Numbered from the stretch's first letter, positions 11,171 through 22,860 are shown. The stretch: 64,000 nucleotides of DNA from Calliopsis andreniformis (GCF_051401765.1 NC_135066.1:21059001-21123000); one strand, 5' to 3'. Program-made: numbers and translations. Notes: a model not told the origin generated them from the letters alone.

Positions 11171-12168
11171 TGTTACGAGTCCAGACGAGTTACGTAAAGC
11201 AACTACGAAAGGGCTCGATTCAAAGCTCCTTCCGAGACTTTTGACTTTTCCTGAAAGTCACCATGCAAGGGCCGATAGGCATTTCTGTTGCACTCAATTA
11301 ATAGAATTCTCTGAAACTAATATCATCGAACTTTTCTCGGAAACTCTGCGATACAGCCGAGCCTCCACCATTTTTCCCATAGATTTTTGAGTATAAAAGG
11401 GCCAAGAAATTCTGTCTAGTGGGCTCATTTCCAATCCAGTTCGAGTTTAGTACGCGGATTAGACAGGAAGCAAGATCGAGCATTAGTTCTCCTTCGAGCA
11501 GAATCTTAGAGTACAGTACATAAAGTAAAGTTACTGTAACGTAGTCTTAACGACGTGTCCCCGCATACCTCTGTGCGTAATCGAGAGAGAGAGAGAGGAC
11601 TTAGTTCCGCGACATTTGAATTCATAAACACTGGTATTCTTTTGAGTCTTTAAACTCGTAATAATACATACTTTTATGAGGTTTGTTAAATTGGACTTAG
11701 TTCAATCAAAACCTCTCCTAAATCCAACAAGAAGCGAACGCGTAACGATCCCACAATATTATATGTTTGCCACTCGAGATATATTACAGATTTAAAAGTT
11801 ACAAGGCTATACTAACAGCTTCGCAATCCTTGCGAAGATTCCCTTTCCTAACCTGCAAGTGACTCCTGGTGTTGGCCATTGTGCTCTGGTTCGTCCACGT
11901 CCCGTGGCTCCTGGCGAGTGCAAAGTTATTCGCTGGTTCGTCCACAGTCTTTATTCCATCCTAGTATTCGTCCACGTTGGTTCGTCTACGAAAACCTACC
12001 TAAACCTAAGGTGGCTCCCGCTGTTTGGTCGTTGCGCACTGGTTCGTCCACATCCGTGAAGTGGCTCCCAACGAGTGCAAAGTTATTCATTGGTTCGTCC
12101 ACGAAACAATAACAAAATTCCAAAACTCCTGACCCTCGGTCAGACTATCCAGTCCTCGGCTCGTAACA
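11171..12168 (+). mobile_element. Solo LTR (998 bp) with AGAT target duplication
   Basis: The ends are a perfect 9-bp inverted repeat, TGTTACGAG at the left and CTCGTAACA at the right. AGAT lies directly outside both ends (11167-11170 and 12169-12172). A core promoter-like TATAAAAGG sits near 11391, giving a plus orientation. The features TG..CA, a 4-bp duplication and a TATA box fit a gypsy-type LTR. The 3' third contains the motif TGGTTCGTCCACG and variants several times, including an imperfect direct repeat (about 11886-11942 and 12038-12104). No internal retroelement sequence adjoins, so this is a solo LTR. The short open frames at 11.86-12.11 kb are inside the LTR repeats. Confidence 0.88.
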
Positions 12169-12852
12169 AGATATTTAAAGCTTTGAAGATTTGAAAATTT
12201 GAAACTTTAATTATTCCGAGATTTTAATTTCAGTGCCTTAATTGGGTTTACGGAACTTACTATTGTAGAACTTGTAAGGAAATTAGATAGACAATTAAAT
12301 TTCCATTAAAATTTAAATTTGAAGTACAATTAAATATTGTTAACTAAAATAAAAATAAATGAATAAAAGGTTAATTCCTAGTAATTATTAGCCATTGTAC
12401 ATCTTTGATTACAAAAAACAAATCTAATCTAAACTAATCTCAAGTTGATCGTAAGATTCGTAAGATCGTAAGATTAGCAGTTAATTGAAATATATATGTT
12501 AAAAAGACTAAGAACATAGTTTTATGCATTGCGACACTCGTAATACAATTTTAAGAGACGTAATGTTGTAATAGGGCATTTAAAACGAATACAAACTCTT
12601 TAATCTTAGAAATAAATTTTATTGTGTCTTCAAATTTAAATGTCATATTCATTGCTGCAGCATAATTTTTTATTTGTGCCTTTGTGTTATTTTGATAGGA
12701 TTTAATTTGCAGTCGTATGGCGGTAGTCTAAATACTGTTAAACTTTTTAATTTCGCTATTTCATTTTCTGTAGGAACATAATATGTAAAACAAGATAATA
12801 AATGTGACACAGAAATGCACCAACGCAATGATGAAATATAAGGAATGATAAC

Positions 12853-13078
12853 CTAAAGGTGTATGTCCCTTTGTGACATATCCGCGTATCGTATCACCGC
12901 ACCGTTGCGTACTATCTGATGATACAATACGGCGTAACGGTGTTTAACTTTGTCCTGTATTGTCACTGCATATAATAAAGAACAAAATTATTTAGCGTTG
13001 CACCATATCATATCATTGAATAATATGCAACGGTAATACGATACACGGATACGTAACAAGTGGATATGCATCTTTACG
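12853..13078. mobile_element. Small inverted-repeat element (MITE-like)
   Basis: The left arm (about 12853-12948) and right arm (about 12992-13078) are imperfect reverse complements over roughly 90 bases. They share the pattern AAAGRTGYATRTCC, then TATCCGYGTATCGTAT, then GCAACGG-like segments. The spacer is about 43 bases. No coding sequence is present. The transposon superfamily is not assignable by eye. Confidence 0.6.
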
Positions 13079-13684
13079 GTGCGGATTACAATGACTGGAG
13101 GAGTTTCATAAAATGATATTCGTTCGTTTCTGATAATGATAGTCACTGAGAAGCATTTAGGCTGAGCTTTACTTCAGCTGGGCTAAAATTATTAACTCCT
13201 TTCATGTTCTTTTGTGGTATCTGTCGAGTAGAATCCAAAAATACGAGGTACCTTTACACATTATTAATGAAGATTATCTATCATTTGTAATCATCGCCAG
13301 CCAATGATATTAATTGATTTTGTTTACATCTTATACCTCGGCTCATTGAATAGACTTCAGATAGGTTTATCAGATTCTCCATTGATGCACGAAACTACTC
13401 ATCTAAAAACACTTTTAATTCAAAAATAAAATAAAGCCAATTACTTAGCAGTAGTTAATCAAAACTTCACCCAAACACGTGTTTTCTAAAGCCACATTAG
13501 ATATTAAAGCATTCCTACAACCAATCACTGCCAAACAAGAGAACAAAAATAACTAAACCTAAAGTCGGTCGCCAAAAATAGCCAAATCATTACGCTGTTC
13601 TTTAATCGAAGTAATAGAATAAGAAGAGACGTACGGTTGGTGTTAGACAGCTTGCTAGACAGCTAAATGACGTCTCCGACTCTC

Positions 13685-14030
13685 TTGATTGTCCCATTTT
13701 CATTCAATTCTGATACTTTTGTCTCGCGGTCAACCGGAAGTTGTCTCTATTTTCCGAACTAGCTCGTTCCTTAACAAAAAGGCCAGCTTCGCTGAAAGGC
13801 CGGCTTCGTTGAAAGACTTCCCGATTGACACGTACTCGAGCAAACAGATACTTTCGTTGTTTCCTTTGGCGACACGTACGACAGCGTGGCATTCTTCGCG
13901 ATGTGGAATCCTTTTTGCTCTCCGATGAAATCGTCCAGACGCTTCTGGCGGTATGCTGCTGGGGAAACACTTGACGGCTGCTTTGATGTCCTGTGTTTCC
14001 ATGGTGCGAGGTCCAACGCAATGGGTGCGT
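13685..14030. other. GC-richer segment open in several frames
   Basis: Five overlapping open frames (79-109 codons) cover this stretch on both strands. This reflects higher GC and few stops rather than five genes. A 17-bp unit AAAGGCCRGCTTCGYTG is duplicated in tandem at 13778-13811. None of the translations shows a family motif I recognise, and no splice-bounded exon is evident. It could be a decayed repeat, an LTR interior or an unrecognised exon. Confidence 0.35.
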
Positions 14031-14663
14031 TTGACAGATTAATTAGACTACACGCTTTTCAGAATGACGTAGTGTACGATGACATTCAGTCGATAAGAAA
14101 AAAGAAGGTCAAAAGGAACTCAAGGACATACCCGACTTTTTTCACTTTTTGCTTTGCAAGACCATGTCTAAGATTGGTTTATTTTTATGCGACCCGTGTG
14201 GAGATTCGTTTTTAAATAGTTGATGGATTGGTGATTGAAGGCTCAGCGACCGATGGTCCCGCTCAATTCTGTGATTCCTTTTACAGAGTCGAGATCGATT
14301 CTTTTATGTGATCTCATTGAACTCATAGCTGAGAATTAACATCACTGAGTGCACAGACAGTTATCGGATTTAGAGAAATCAAAAAGATGTTAAAAATTAC
14401 CGATGAAACTTGACTGTTTAAGAAGGCAGACTCCTTTGGGACCTACTCCGAATTAATCGAAGCGCTATTGCGAAGAAACGAGCATTAGTGAAAACATATA
14501 ATTTATACATGAGACATTTGATAATGTGGTATCTAGCGTTATCTTGTTGAATTACAAATGAGAAGTGCGAAAGTATAATTACATCGTAGTATAATTGTAA
14601 TCTGTGAAAAGGTATACGAAAATTAGAATTATTTAAAATAAAAATTGAAAACAAAAAAAATTA

Positions 14664-14738
14664 AAAGCTACCACAAGATTCGAACCTGACACCTGCAGAT
14701 TATGAGGGAATGCCTAATTCTCACTCAACTAAGGTACT
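14664..14738 (-). other. tRNA-Met-like relic or SINE head
   Basis: Read on the minus strand, the sequence has a box-A-like TTAGTTGAGTGAG, an anticodon-loop-like CTCATAA (as in tRNA-Met, anticodon CAT) and a box-B-like GGTTCGAATC in the right order and at tRNA-like spacing. The anticodon stem and about two acceptor pairs do not match, so it is not a functional tRNA by eye. It is most likely a tRNA pseudogene or the head of a SINE, and it sits next to a foldback-family copy at 14780. Confidence 0.45.
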
Positions 14739-14779
14739 TTTGTGTAAAATTAGTGGATTAAACTATAATTTATGGAACA

Positions 14780-15545
14780 ATTCCAATTGTTTCTTTATAG
14801 TAAACAATAACTAGTGAAGAATAATGATTCGTGAACCACCTTTACTTGCTACATTTTCATCGATGCAAGGGTCACTCACACTGAACCTCTCGTACTGTTT
14901 GCAACGAGTGCGAGACGTTGCGATTATTCATTAGCAATGTTATTATTTATACATTTAGTGAACAATAAACAACATAGATCATAATATAATGACAAAATCA
15001 TTATAGGGATATATGGTTTTCGTAAAACCAGTCGTTCCAGGGCCCAATTTCACACAAAATGTAGTCTAACTAGGAATGTTATTATTTTGTTTATAACGTA
15101 AAAATTCAAAATTCTATTTTAGCCGTATTTTGTTTTTTGATTCATAGTATTTGCATAAAAATTTGCAAAACGATCGATCAGCATGTAGTCAGTGAAAACA
15201 ACGATAACATACTATTTTTTAATATATTCTTTAAATAAATTGATATTTTTAAAAACCGTTTACATAGGTAGATTTGTTGTTCAAAAATACACAATCGTCC
15301 AATTTATACCATTTTGCTACACGTACTAGTTTTCGAGATATTAAACGAAATATGTTTCCCAACCCCAACTTTGGGAATGGTTTTCACCCCCTTTACATGA
15401 ATTAGAACCGATAAAAAAACGTGTTGAATATTTTCGGCTATTCTACAATCCTGCAAAGTTTCATCAAAATCAGAGATTTTCACCTTGCGATGTTCCTTTA
15501 TTAGTAAGAATCAGAATTTCGTCTGGAGCTGGATTCGTTCGAGTT
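14780..15545 (+). mobile_element. Foldback family Z, copy 2 (one arm and centre)
   Basis: It matches 1815-2147 plus 2982-3392 of copy 1 in the same orientation. Landmarks are ACCTTTACTTGCTACAT, TTTAGTGAACAATAAACAA and the GATTCATAGTATTTGC region. The left inverted arm is missing. It lacks the solo LTR present in copy 1 and so records the empty site. Confidence 0.7.
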
Positions 15546-16251
15546 TTCCTGATGGGCACAATTGTAATATGTACATACATATATGTGGCAACAGCATGAC
15601 CAAACTTTCAATACGTTTTGACAACTAAGCCTTTCTTGCGTCTGTATTCGTGTATTGGATGAATACGCCATTCAGTTGTCAAATTCTACATTACATTTAT
15701 CGACTGATCTGTATTTTCATCGATGCTGATGGTAATATGACCAAATTGGTTGAATATTATGCTTTACGCCTTCAAGAAGTGTTAAATTGAGGACAATTGC
15801 ATTTCCACGATATTGTGCTAATTCAAGGAAGGGTGGTCTGGTGTGCTATGAGTGAAAACCACTAAATCGTGAGATATTTGCAAAAATGTCACTTCGGCAG
15901 CCATCTTACTAGTTTACAACAGCATTTGTTTCATGCTTACAGTTTGTAATTTTACATTTTTCTCAACGTATAGTGTTTATTGGAGTTTAAACGGACCAGA
16001 CCACCCTGTGATAAAGTCTACCCGTAGGTTATGTACCCGCGAAAGATTCATTTATGCATGTGTCGAGACGTAAAGCGTAATTTGCGAAACCGTTTGTCTC
16101 TCTCACTCATCGCGTATACGTGTATGACTTTCTTTGCTTGTGTGAGCACACGCACACAACTCAAAACACAAGGAGTCTGCCTCCTTAAGCTAAGTGAAAA
16201 CCGTGCTGCTGGGATGATAAAACAATTATGTTGTAATATGAAGATGATTAA
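15546..16251. other. No recognised gene
   Basis: The stretch ends at the TTAA that bounds the next element. One open frame (16031-16264) has no recognisable motif. Confidence 0.4.
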
Positions 16252-16699
16252 GAGGATACGCTAGTCATGTGACTTTTCGAGATTGACAGGTTGGTAACTG
16301 CTGTTACAGTTTTCGTTAGAGGAGTAGATTTACCTAGAGATACGCGGCTGTCTAGTGAAGGCGAAATGGAGTCACTCTCTCTCTCTTTCCCTTTCTCTCT
16401 CTCTTGAAACGTTGACATTCAATTGTTCAAGTTGCTGGCAAGCGACATGAGCCAGATACAATCTTGTCATTTGCCCAAATGTTTTCTTTTTCCAATTTAC
16501 AAAACTGGGCAGCGGCGAATTCTGTTTTCAAAAAGCCTGAGACGTTCCAAATTTCTGAATCCGCATTAAAATAAATAAATTATGCAGAATATTATTGCTT
16601 TATTTTTAGACAATATTAAATATACATAAAATTATGAATATTTACGATGAAACATTTGAAAAGACACCTGCTTCATATTTACCGCGATAATAATGTAGC
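16252..16699 (+). mobile_element. TTAA-type element, family T, truncated copy
   Basis: It starts at a TTAA (16248-16251) with GAGGATACGCTAGTCATGTGACTTT, matching the start of the full copy at 46953 and the complements of the ends at 31684 and 40656. Homology continues through GCTGTTACAGTTTTCGTTA and the A/T-rich middle to about 16699. A hairpin element then interrupts it. A (TC)n tract lies at 16375-16406. Confidence 0.62.
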
Positions 16700-17562
16700 T
16701 ATACAGAGTGTAAATTATAAAATATTACAGACGAATACCTCCAAAAATATTGATTATACGCAAAAATGTTTCAGATGAAAGTTGTTCAGCGCCGAGGGGA
16801 ATATCATGTTGTAGGACTTTTATTTTTCACGGTGGACGTGTAAAGGTGAGATGAAGGCCACGATCATTTTTCCAAATGTAACCATATTTTTATTTTTTTC
16901 TAGTATTGTAGCTTATCTTAAGACGAATTTGAAAACTATCTATATAAGACCATTGAAGGTCAAACTTGCAGGGAAATGCCGAAAAGGTGGTTGTAATAAA
17001 TGTATCGATAATTTAACGTAATTGCGTTTTATTTGTACTTTAGTAAGTGTTCAAAATGATTACCTTGCACTTCTAACCTAACCTAATTTTTTTAGAGTGA
17101 AAGTTCGAAGGCATGAAACGTGTTAATGAAATGAATATACAATAAACTTGGAAAGCGAACATCAAATAAATTGAAGAAAGCATTATTCATTGCATTGAAG
17201 TATAAGGTAATCATTTTGAACACTTACTAAAGTAGAAATAAAACACGATTACGTTAAATTATCAATACATTTATTTCAATCACATTTTTAGCATTTTCTT
17301 GCAAGTTTGACCTTGAATGATTTTATGTGGATAGTTTACAAATTCATCTTAAAATGAGTTACAATACTAGCAAAAAGTAAAAGTATGACTCCATTTGAAA
17401 GAATGGTCGTGACCTTCACCTCACCTTTGCACATCCATCGGGAAAAATAAAAGTCCCACCACATGATATTCCCCTCGATAGTGAACAACTTTCATCTGAA
17501 ACATTTTTGCATTCGTCGCGTTCGCGTTCGTCTGGAACGCTTTATAATTCCCACCCTGTATA
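16700..17562. mobile_element. Hairpin (foldback) element with TATACAGRGTG ends
   Basis: The left arm (16700-17072) and right arm (17198-17562) are reverse complements over about 370 bases with moderate divergence. The outer ends are TATACAGAGTG and CACCCTGTATA. Shared inner landmarks include ATGTTTCAGATGAAAGTTGTT and AAGTGTTCAAAATGATTACCTT. The spacer of about 125 bases is non-coding. It is inserted in a family T copy. It has no transposase and is presumably mobilised by a related Tc1/mariner-type enzyme, which is an inference from the ends. Confidence 0.78.
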
Positions 17563-17599
17563 TTCACTAGGAGACATATAGATGTATGTACTTGAAAAT

Positions 17600-17800
17600 A
17601 ATAATAGTCTTAACGAAAGCTGTTGGGTAGCTGCGAATGATGATTTCTTTTTAAATGACAAATCCTGTGTTCGATGCCCAGTATAGAAAGGACTTTTCTG
17701 TTTTTTTATAAATATTTAAATTGTATGTAACATTACATCACAAATATTGCTATTTGATATACAAATTTTCATTCGTAAATAGGTATCTAATAAATATGTT
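17600..17800 (+). repeat. SINE-like repeat, copy 1
   Basis: The segment GGGTAGCTGCGAATGATGATTTC followed by TCCTGTGTTCGATGCCCAG resembles RNA polymerase III boxes A and B of a tRNA-derived SINE. The same unit occurs at 30617-30830 (minus strand) and 41215-41400 (plus strand), and all three keep the following AGTATxGAAAGxAC-TTTT segment. The 3' side is AT-rich. Confidence 0.5.
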
Positions 17801-18394
17801 GAACTTCTCTACAATAAGTACATATTATGTGTATACATATGTATACATATACATGTGCATGTATTTCCAGAGAATTAAAATAACGTGTCTGATGTGGTCA
17901 TCCGCTGCGTCCACACACAAAATCACACACAAAACGACATGCAACATATAAAAAAACAAATGTAGTAGATCACATACACACGGAAACGTTATGCGCGTTT
18001 CGATACTGTATCTAGGTCATAGACAGTGGAAATTCCACAATAAAATACAGAGAAAGAAGCAGAAAAGAGTTCAAATGCATATACAAGGTGGACAAAAATT
18101 AGATGACAACTTTAAATTGAAATATCTTTTTTGAAAAAAGTTTCTTCAAAAAACTTTTTTGCTCATGTGTTTATATTCAAAAAGGAATTTTTTTAGTGAC
18201 AATTTTAAAGGTGTTTGAAGTAGTTAAAAAATGGAAATTTCTATCAAAAATCCAATTTTGAATGAAAACATATTATAGTTCCAACCAAAACATCACGTAA
18301 ACTTTAAGAAAGTAGTCTTCAAGTAAGAAGAATGAAAAAACCCGTCAAGAATGTCCGTTTCGAAACTTGTCAAAAAGTTTGAATTGATAGAATC

Positions 18395-18524
18395 AATGCT
18401 TGATGACCGTAAAGAAAACGTACGGCGACCGTTATCTGTTCGTTCACAATCAAATACATAATGAGCAGGCAAAAGCAATTATCGGTGAAAATCCACGTGT
18501 TTCGCAAAGGCACGAAGCGCAATG
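18395..18524 (+). pseudogene. Possible transposase N-terminal fragment
   Basis: One plus frame reads ENVRRPLSVRSQSN. The next frame continues with AKAIIGENPRVSQRHEAQ after two stops and a shift. The pattern R-P-x-SVR-x-x-x-N followed by I-x-ENP-x-x-S-x-R resembles the DNA-binding N-terminus of DDE_3-type insect transposases. Upstream, near 18086, ACAAGGTGGACAAAAATT resembles an element end. The piece is short and broken, and the assignment is tentative. Confidence 0.33.
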
Positions 18525-18860
18525 TAACGTGTTACAATGTTACAGATCTCGCGCGGGCGGTGATCAGAGATTCGCTCTGATTCTTGACTCTATTAAACTT
18601 CTCTTTCATTTCTCTTTCATTTCTTTCACTTCTCTTTCACTTTTCTTTTACTTCTGACGGTTGTTACTCTTATATTCCTTTTTGGGTTATAACATCAAAA
18701 AGAAGAACACTTACACATCAGCTCAAAATTGATTGCAATCGAAGTGATTGCAATCGTTCGCATGCTTAGTTACTTTGAAATGCCTCAGCATTTCTCGCTG
18801 ATTGACACTGAGGAATGGGATCTCCAGGAGAAGGCCGAATGTAACACCTTCAACTAAAAT
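18525..18860 (-). repeat. LTR-like repeat A, copy C, with transposase tail
   Basis: 18525-18717 matches the start portion of the LTR-like repeat A (AAGTGTTCTTCTTTTTGATG on the minus strand). 18718-18860 matches the transposase-tail sequence found beside the 28.3 kb copy (GTCAATCAGCGAGAAATGCTGA on the minus strand). The shared junction is a third independent instance of this fusion. Confidence 0.58.
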
Positions 18861-19655
18861 GTCGAAAAACCATTTCGTCGGTTTATTTCCCATATGCAAG
18901 TGGTAATCGATTTTAATCGAATACCACATTGTTAAGTGGCTCCGTGCGAGTAAAATGAGCCCTCACTTTTTTAGGTCCGTCAATTATTTGCCAAATTTTG
19001 AAGTACTGAAAGTTGACATGCAGGAATGATTGTATTATTAATTACGTCTGACCGGGCATGAATTTTCTCCTTTCCTATTTTTACCGCTAGATGGATTCAG
19101 CTGCGAAACTGTCATCAGCGAATGTGATTGTACATCTTTATTTCTCTTTGCTTTACTTATTTGCTTTACCACTTTTTATTTATTTATTTATTATGTGTAG
19201 TGCATAATAAATTTATGAAAATTAACCTGTTATTCTTGTAATTTAACTAACTTCCCTTGTATTATATTCTAATACACGTATAATAAAAAAAGACACGTCA
19301 ACGTTAAATCAATGAATAAAACAGAAAGTTAGTTACTTTTCGCCTACGTTAAATTGTTCTAACATACCTCGAAGTGAACATGATAAATATTTCAGTTATG
19401 CACGGAAATACTAAAATGAAATTAATTGTTTGTTTACAATTTATATGTTATTGGCAAAAATAAGTGAACTTCTCCCAAAGAGACATTTAAGATGTTAAAA
19501 CACCAAGTAGTTGATGTATAGACAAAGATAATGTATAAACCCCCCCGCTCCTTCCAAACAAGTATTCCAAAGAGCATTAAACCTACAAAAAATATCTGCA
19601 AAAACATAAGTCCATTTAATTTGAAGAAAGTACTGAAATCAAAGATAACTAATAT
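18861..19655. other. No recognised feature
   Basis: This is AT-rich sequence with only short open frames and some T-rich simple sequence. A C-rich patch lies at about 19539-19546. Confidence 0.45.
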
Positions 19656-19976
19656 TGTTACGATTTTGGGGAGTCGCAGGCGGTTCCCCGCGCGCACTAC
19701 GGTCTCTCAAACACCGTGACATCACACAACGCACCTATTTCGTTCAGTAATTTGATATATTACACTGAGGCTGGTACTATACACTGAGGGTTTATTTACA
19801 ACACTTTTAAGTAGGTAGTTTTATTTACAATGCTCGTATATAAATTCAGTTTCGGCCATATATCCGCACTCTCTGACAGCTGTCAGAATTCTGACTCGAT
19901 CGATTCTTCTACCGTCTTCTTCTTATTCCTGTTGCGAGCGCAATAAGCACTGTTTACGTACCCGGTGTTCGCAACA
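19656..19976 (-). mobile_element. Solo LTR (321 bp) with ATAT target duplication
   Basis: The ends are TGTT at the left and AACA at the right. ATAT lies outside both (19652-19655 and 19977-19980). On the minus strand there is a TATA-like TTTATATACGAG and two GTAAATAAA signals. The tail CCCCAAAATCGTAACA is typical of insect gypsy LTRs, which sets the minus orientation. No internal sequence adjoins, so it is a solo LTR. Confidence 0.85.
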
Positions 19977-20724
19977 ATATGTTTATACAGGGTTCTCCAA
20001 AGCTTGCGGAATACGATGTAGGAGCAAGCACCACCCTTCGTTGTTGGTCAAGTGGATTCCTCCTTTATTAAAATGTGGAGGCTTCAAAATAGTTTTCAAG
20101 TGAAGTGTGCTCACAGTTTAGATACATGAGTACTAACACAGCACGTGGCAGCAGCTACGTCTGCTTGTTGGTGAGCTAAGTTGAGTACGAAGTACTTGTT
20201 GGGCCTTTTTGAAAAGAAATTCCGCCGTTATGTATCAGCGACACCGATGTTTTGACTTGTCCTTGCAATAATAATGATAACATAATCCCTTGTAATAGTA
20301 ATAGTAACGTATGTAATGCCGACATTTTGTTGCACTGTTTATATGTTGTCAAAAATTGTAGCATAACACAGGACTTTTCTGTTATCATATTCTATGTATT
20401 TTGTATTATTCTTTTGTCAAAGTGAAATCTATTGCCTGTTACGCAATTTGTGAAAATTATGTGAAATTATGTGAAAAATAGTATTATTATCCCTGAATGA
20501 CTTGTTCTTGGTATACTAGAGTTTAGGAATATAGCACTCTAATTTTAAATCCAATCAAAAACTGCAACTACTTAGTTGACAAACAAAGAAATCAAACTTA
20601 AATACAGATAAATATAAGCAGATCTATGTATGTTAGAACAAGATTTAGCAACAGCATCTCTTGTATCGTACCCATTGTACTCCAAAAGAAAAGTCCATAG
20701 TATTTATAATTATATCACTGTATA

Positions 20725-20815
20725 CAAGGTGTCTCAAAGCAAGTGCGAGAGTCGTAAAGGAGGGATTCTTGGGGTGATTCGGAACAACCTTTTCCTTTGC
20801 AAAAATGTCCTCTGA
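20725..20815 (+). repeat. TATACARRGTGTC element end
   Basis: The sequence from TATACAAGGTGTCTCAAAGC through GGTGATTCGGAACAACCTTTTCC to TTTGCAAAAATG matches the complement of 60383-60472. It is one terminus of a Tc1/mariner-like non-autonomous family. The remainder of the element is not evident. Confidence 0.6.
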
Positions 20816-21410
20816 ATCTTTGTTAATGAGTTATTAACGGAAAACAGTATTCAATATCAAATATAAATTTTACTGTATAAGACACACGAAACTTTTACCG
20901 AACGATCTTGAAAGCAGTGAACTTAAGTAAAAATTCTTGAAGTAGAAAGTCAATGGGTTACGCCTGCGATAAGTGAGTGGAAAGCCAGGGAGACAGAAGA
21001 GTCTCAAGGGTTAACATGATTAGCAACGATCGCGAATCCTGCAGTCTTGCAGTTACTCAAGCATTCGCTCGGTAACTTTTAACCTATAGCTAGGAGTATA
21101 CATCACCGTGGCAGCCTCTACTATCAACCGCAACTACTCCTGCTTCCTTAATATCACTAACATCTACCACTTAACACCACTCACGAATCACTTCCGGCGA
21201 CGTTAGAGCTGATACTGCGAAGAATATCCTGCTATTTAAGATACAGATATGATTATGATTGAAGCAGTCGAAAATGGGCTTTGAGCCCTAACCTATGGGC
21301 TCTTTTGCGTCATTTATTGGACGATCCTATCCCACCTTCTGCCATATCAATGGGTTACTCACAGTTTAAATACAAATTTCTAAAAAATAGAATTCAGAGG
21401 ATTGAAGCAC
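20816..21410. other. No recognised feature
   Basis: No exon or recurrent repeat was seen. A GC-richer patch occurs at about 20950-21340 without an open frame. Confidence 0.4.
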
Positions 21411-21620
21411 ATATATGAAAACAGTTTCCTTTGAAAATTTGAAGATTTAGAAATTTGGAACTTCTAAATATTTGTAAGTTGAAAACTTAAGAATTAGAGG
21501 TGTTGGAGATTTGTATTCTAAATATACAAAAATTTGAAGATAACTTTTAGGAATTCAATGTTCGGAAATTTAAAAGTCCACAACTTAATAATAATTGTAG
21601 AAACTAAAGATTTGTATTGT
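21411..21620. repeat. Cryptic AT-rich repeat
   Basis: This shows the same GAAAATTTGAAGATTTAG texture as 10730-11170, with loose periodicity and no coding potential. Confidence 0.45.
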
Positions 21621-22726
21621 TACGTTCTGCAACGATTAAATTTTTTTGAATATCTCGCCCACAAGAAATTATTGTCCTCGCAATGGTTTGTTGCTACCCG
21701 CTATCTGTCGTGAGCATAGCATAAATCGCGAGCGTCTTTGGAGTCCTGCATCAAGCTGCCGTTGCAGTCATCTGATATTAATATCCGTTTAAAGCGTAGA
21801 ATACCTGAATCACCCAGTGGTTCTCCAAAAAGATTTAATAATAATTAAACTGCCATTCAGAACAGATACATCAACAGCGCATAGCGTTTTGGGGAATCCC
21901 TTATTGCACCTATTCCCGTTATTGTCACATGGACAGTAGTTTTCCTAATATTTCTGAAATTCTTGCCGTAACACCTTATTTTGTAGAATTATAGTATTTT
22001 TTCTTTGCATTACAACTATCCTGACTTTATATAGATAATTAATATACAGGGATATATAATTATAAGTGTGTGAATGAATGCGAGAATGTATGTATGCATG
22101 TAAATTCAAAATTTTAAATGAACGTCACCAAACCTACTGTTTGGGGAATATGGAGATAAGAGGAACGCACATGTATGTACACACGCATGATTTCTAGCAA
22201 ACTGCACGAACCTTGTGAGAAAACCGCGTCTTGTCGTTAAGATGCTACAATAATGCAGCATCAACTTTTTAGTAGCTGGCCCAGCCTAGGCTGCTCCCGA
22301 GGGCTGCAAACTGCAACACTTTTCGTATACAGTCGCGAGATGCGTGGCGGAGTAGTCCGTGAGACTTACATTCTCTTTCTATCTATAAAAATTCAATTTC
22401 GAGCTAAAGTCTATTAGTGCAAAGGACTCATACTTCCCTCGTACAAATTCTCTTTTGTCAAATAGTTTTCCTTTCCTTTATTATTATTCTTATTATCATC
22501 ATTAGTTGTTTTTTATTTTTATTTTTTTATTCTTACTATTAAAGTTCATGTTAGTAATAACGTTCTTAATCACGTGTGTTGTGTGTAGTTTTGCAAGTAT
22601 TCAAAGCTTGGATTTACTGCAACATAATATCGATTCAAAAATTGAATAAAGGCCAAGTGTGTAAAAAAATTGTGTAAAAAAATTGTGTTTCCTTTTTTGT
22701 ACTATTTCTGTTTGAATTGTAACCTC

Positions 22727-22860
22727 TATACACGGTGTTCGACAACAGTTGGAAGACATTTTAGGATGCGATTCTTGAGGTCAAAATAAGACAAAAATCA
22801 AGAATGATGATTTGGTGTTTAGGGCTTTGTTAATTATTTATAAGCAATTAAAAATTTGAT
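22727..22860 (+). repeat. Tc1/mariner-like element end (CACGGTGTTCGACAACAG)
   Basis: The end TATACACGGTGTTCGACAACAG, followed by CGATTCTTGAGGTCAAAATAAGAC, is a recognisable terminus of a dispersed insect DNA-element family whose consensus starts TATACAGGGTGTTCG. Only one terminus is visible. Confidence 0.5.

Noticed and set aside
13689..14215. Five overlapping frames on both strands
   Set aside because: Mutual overlap and absence of motifs indicate stop-poor GC-rich DNA rather than genes. Kept only as a compositional segment.
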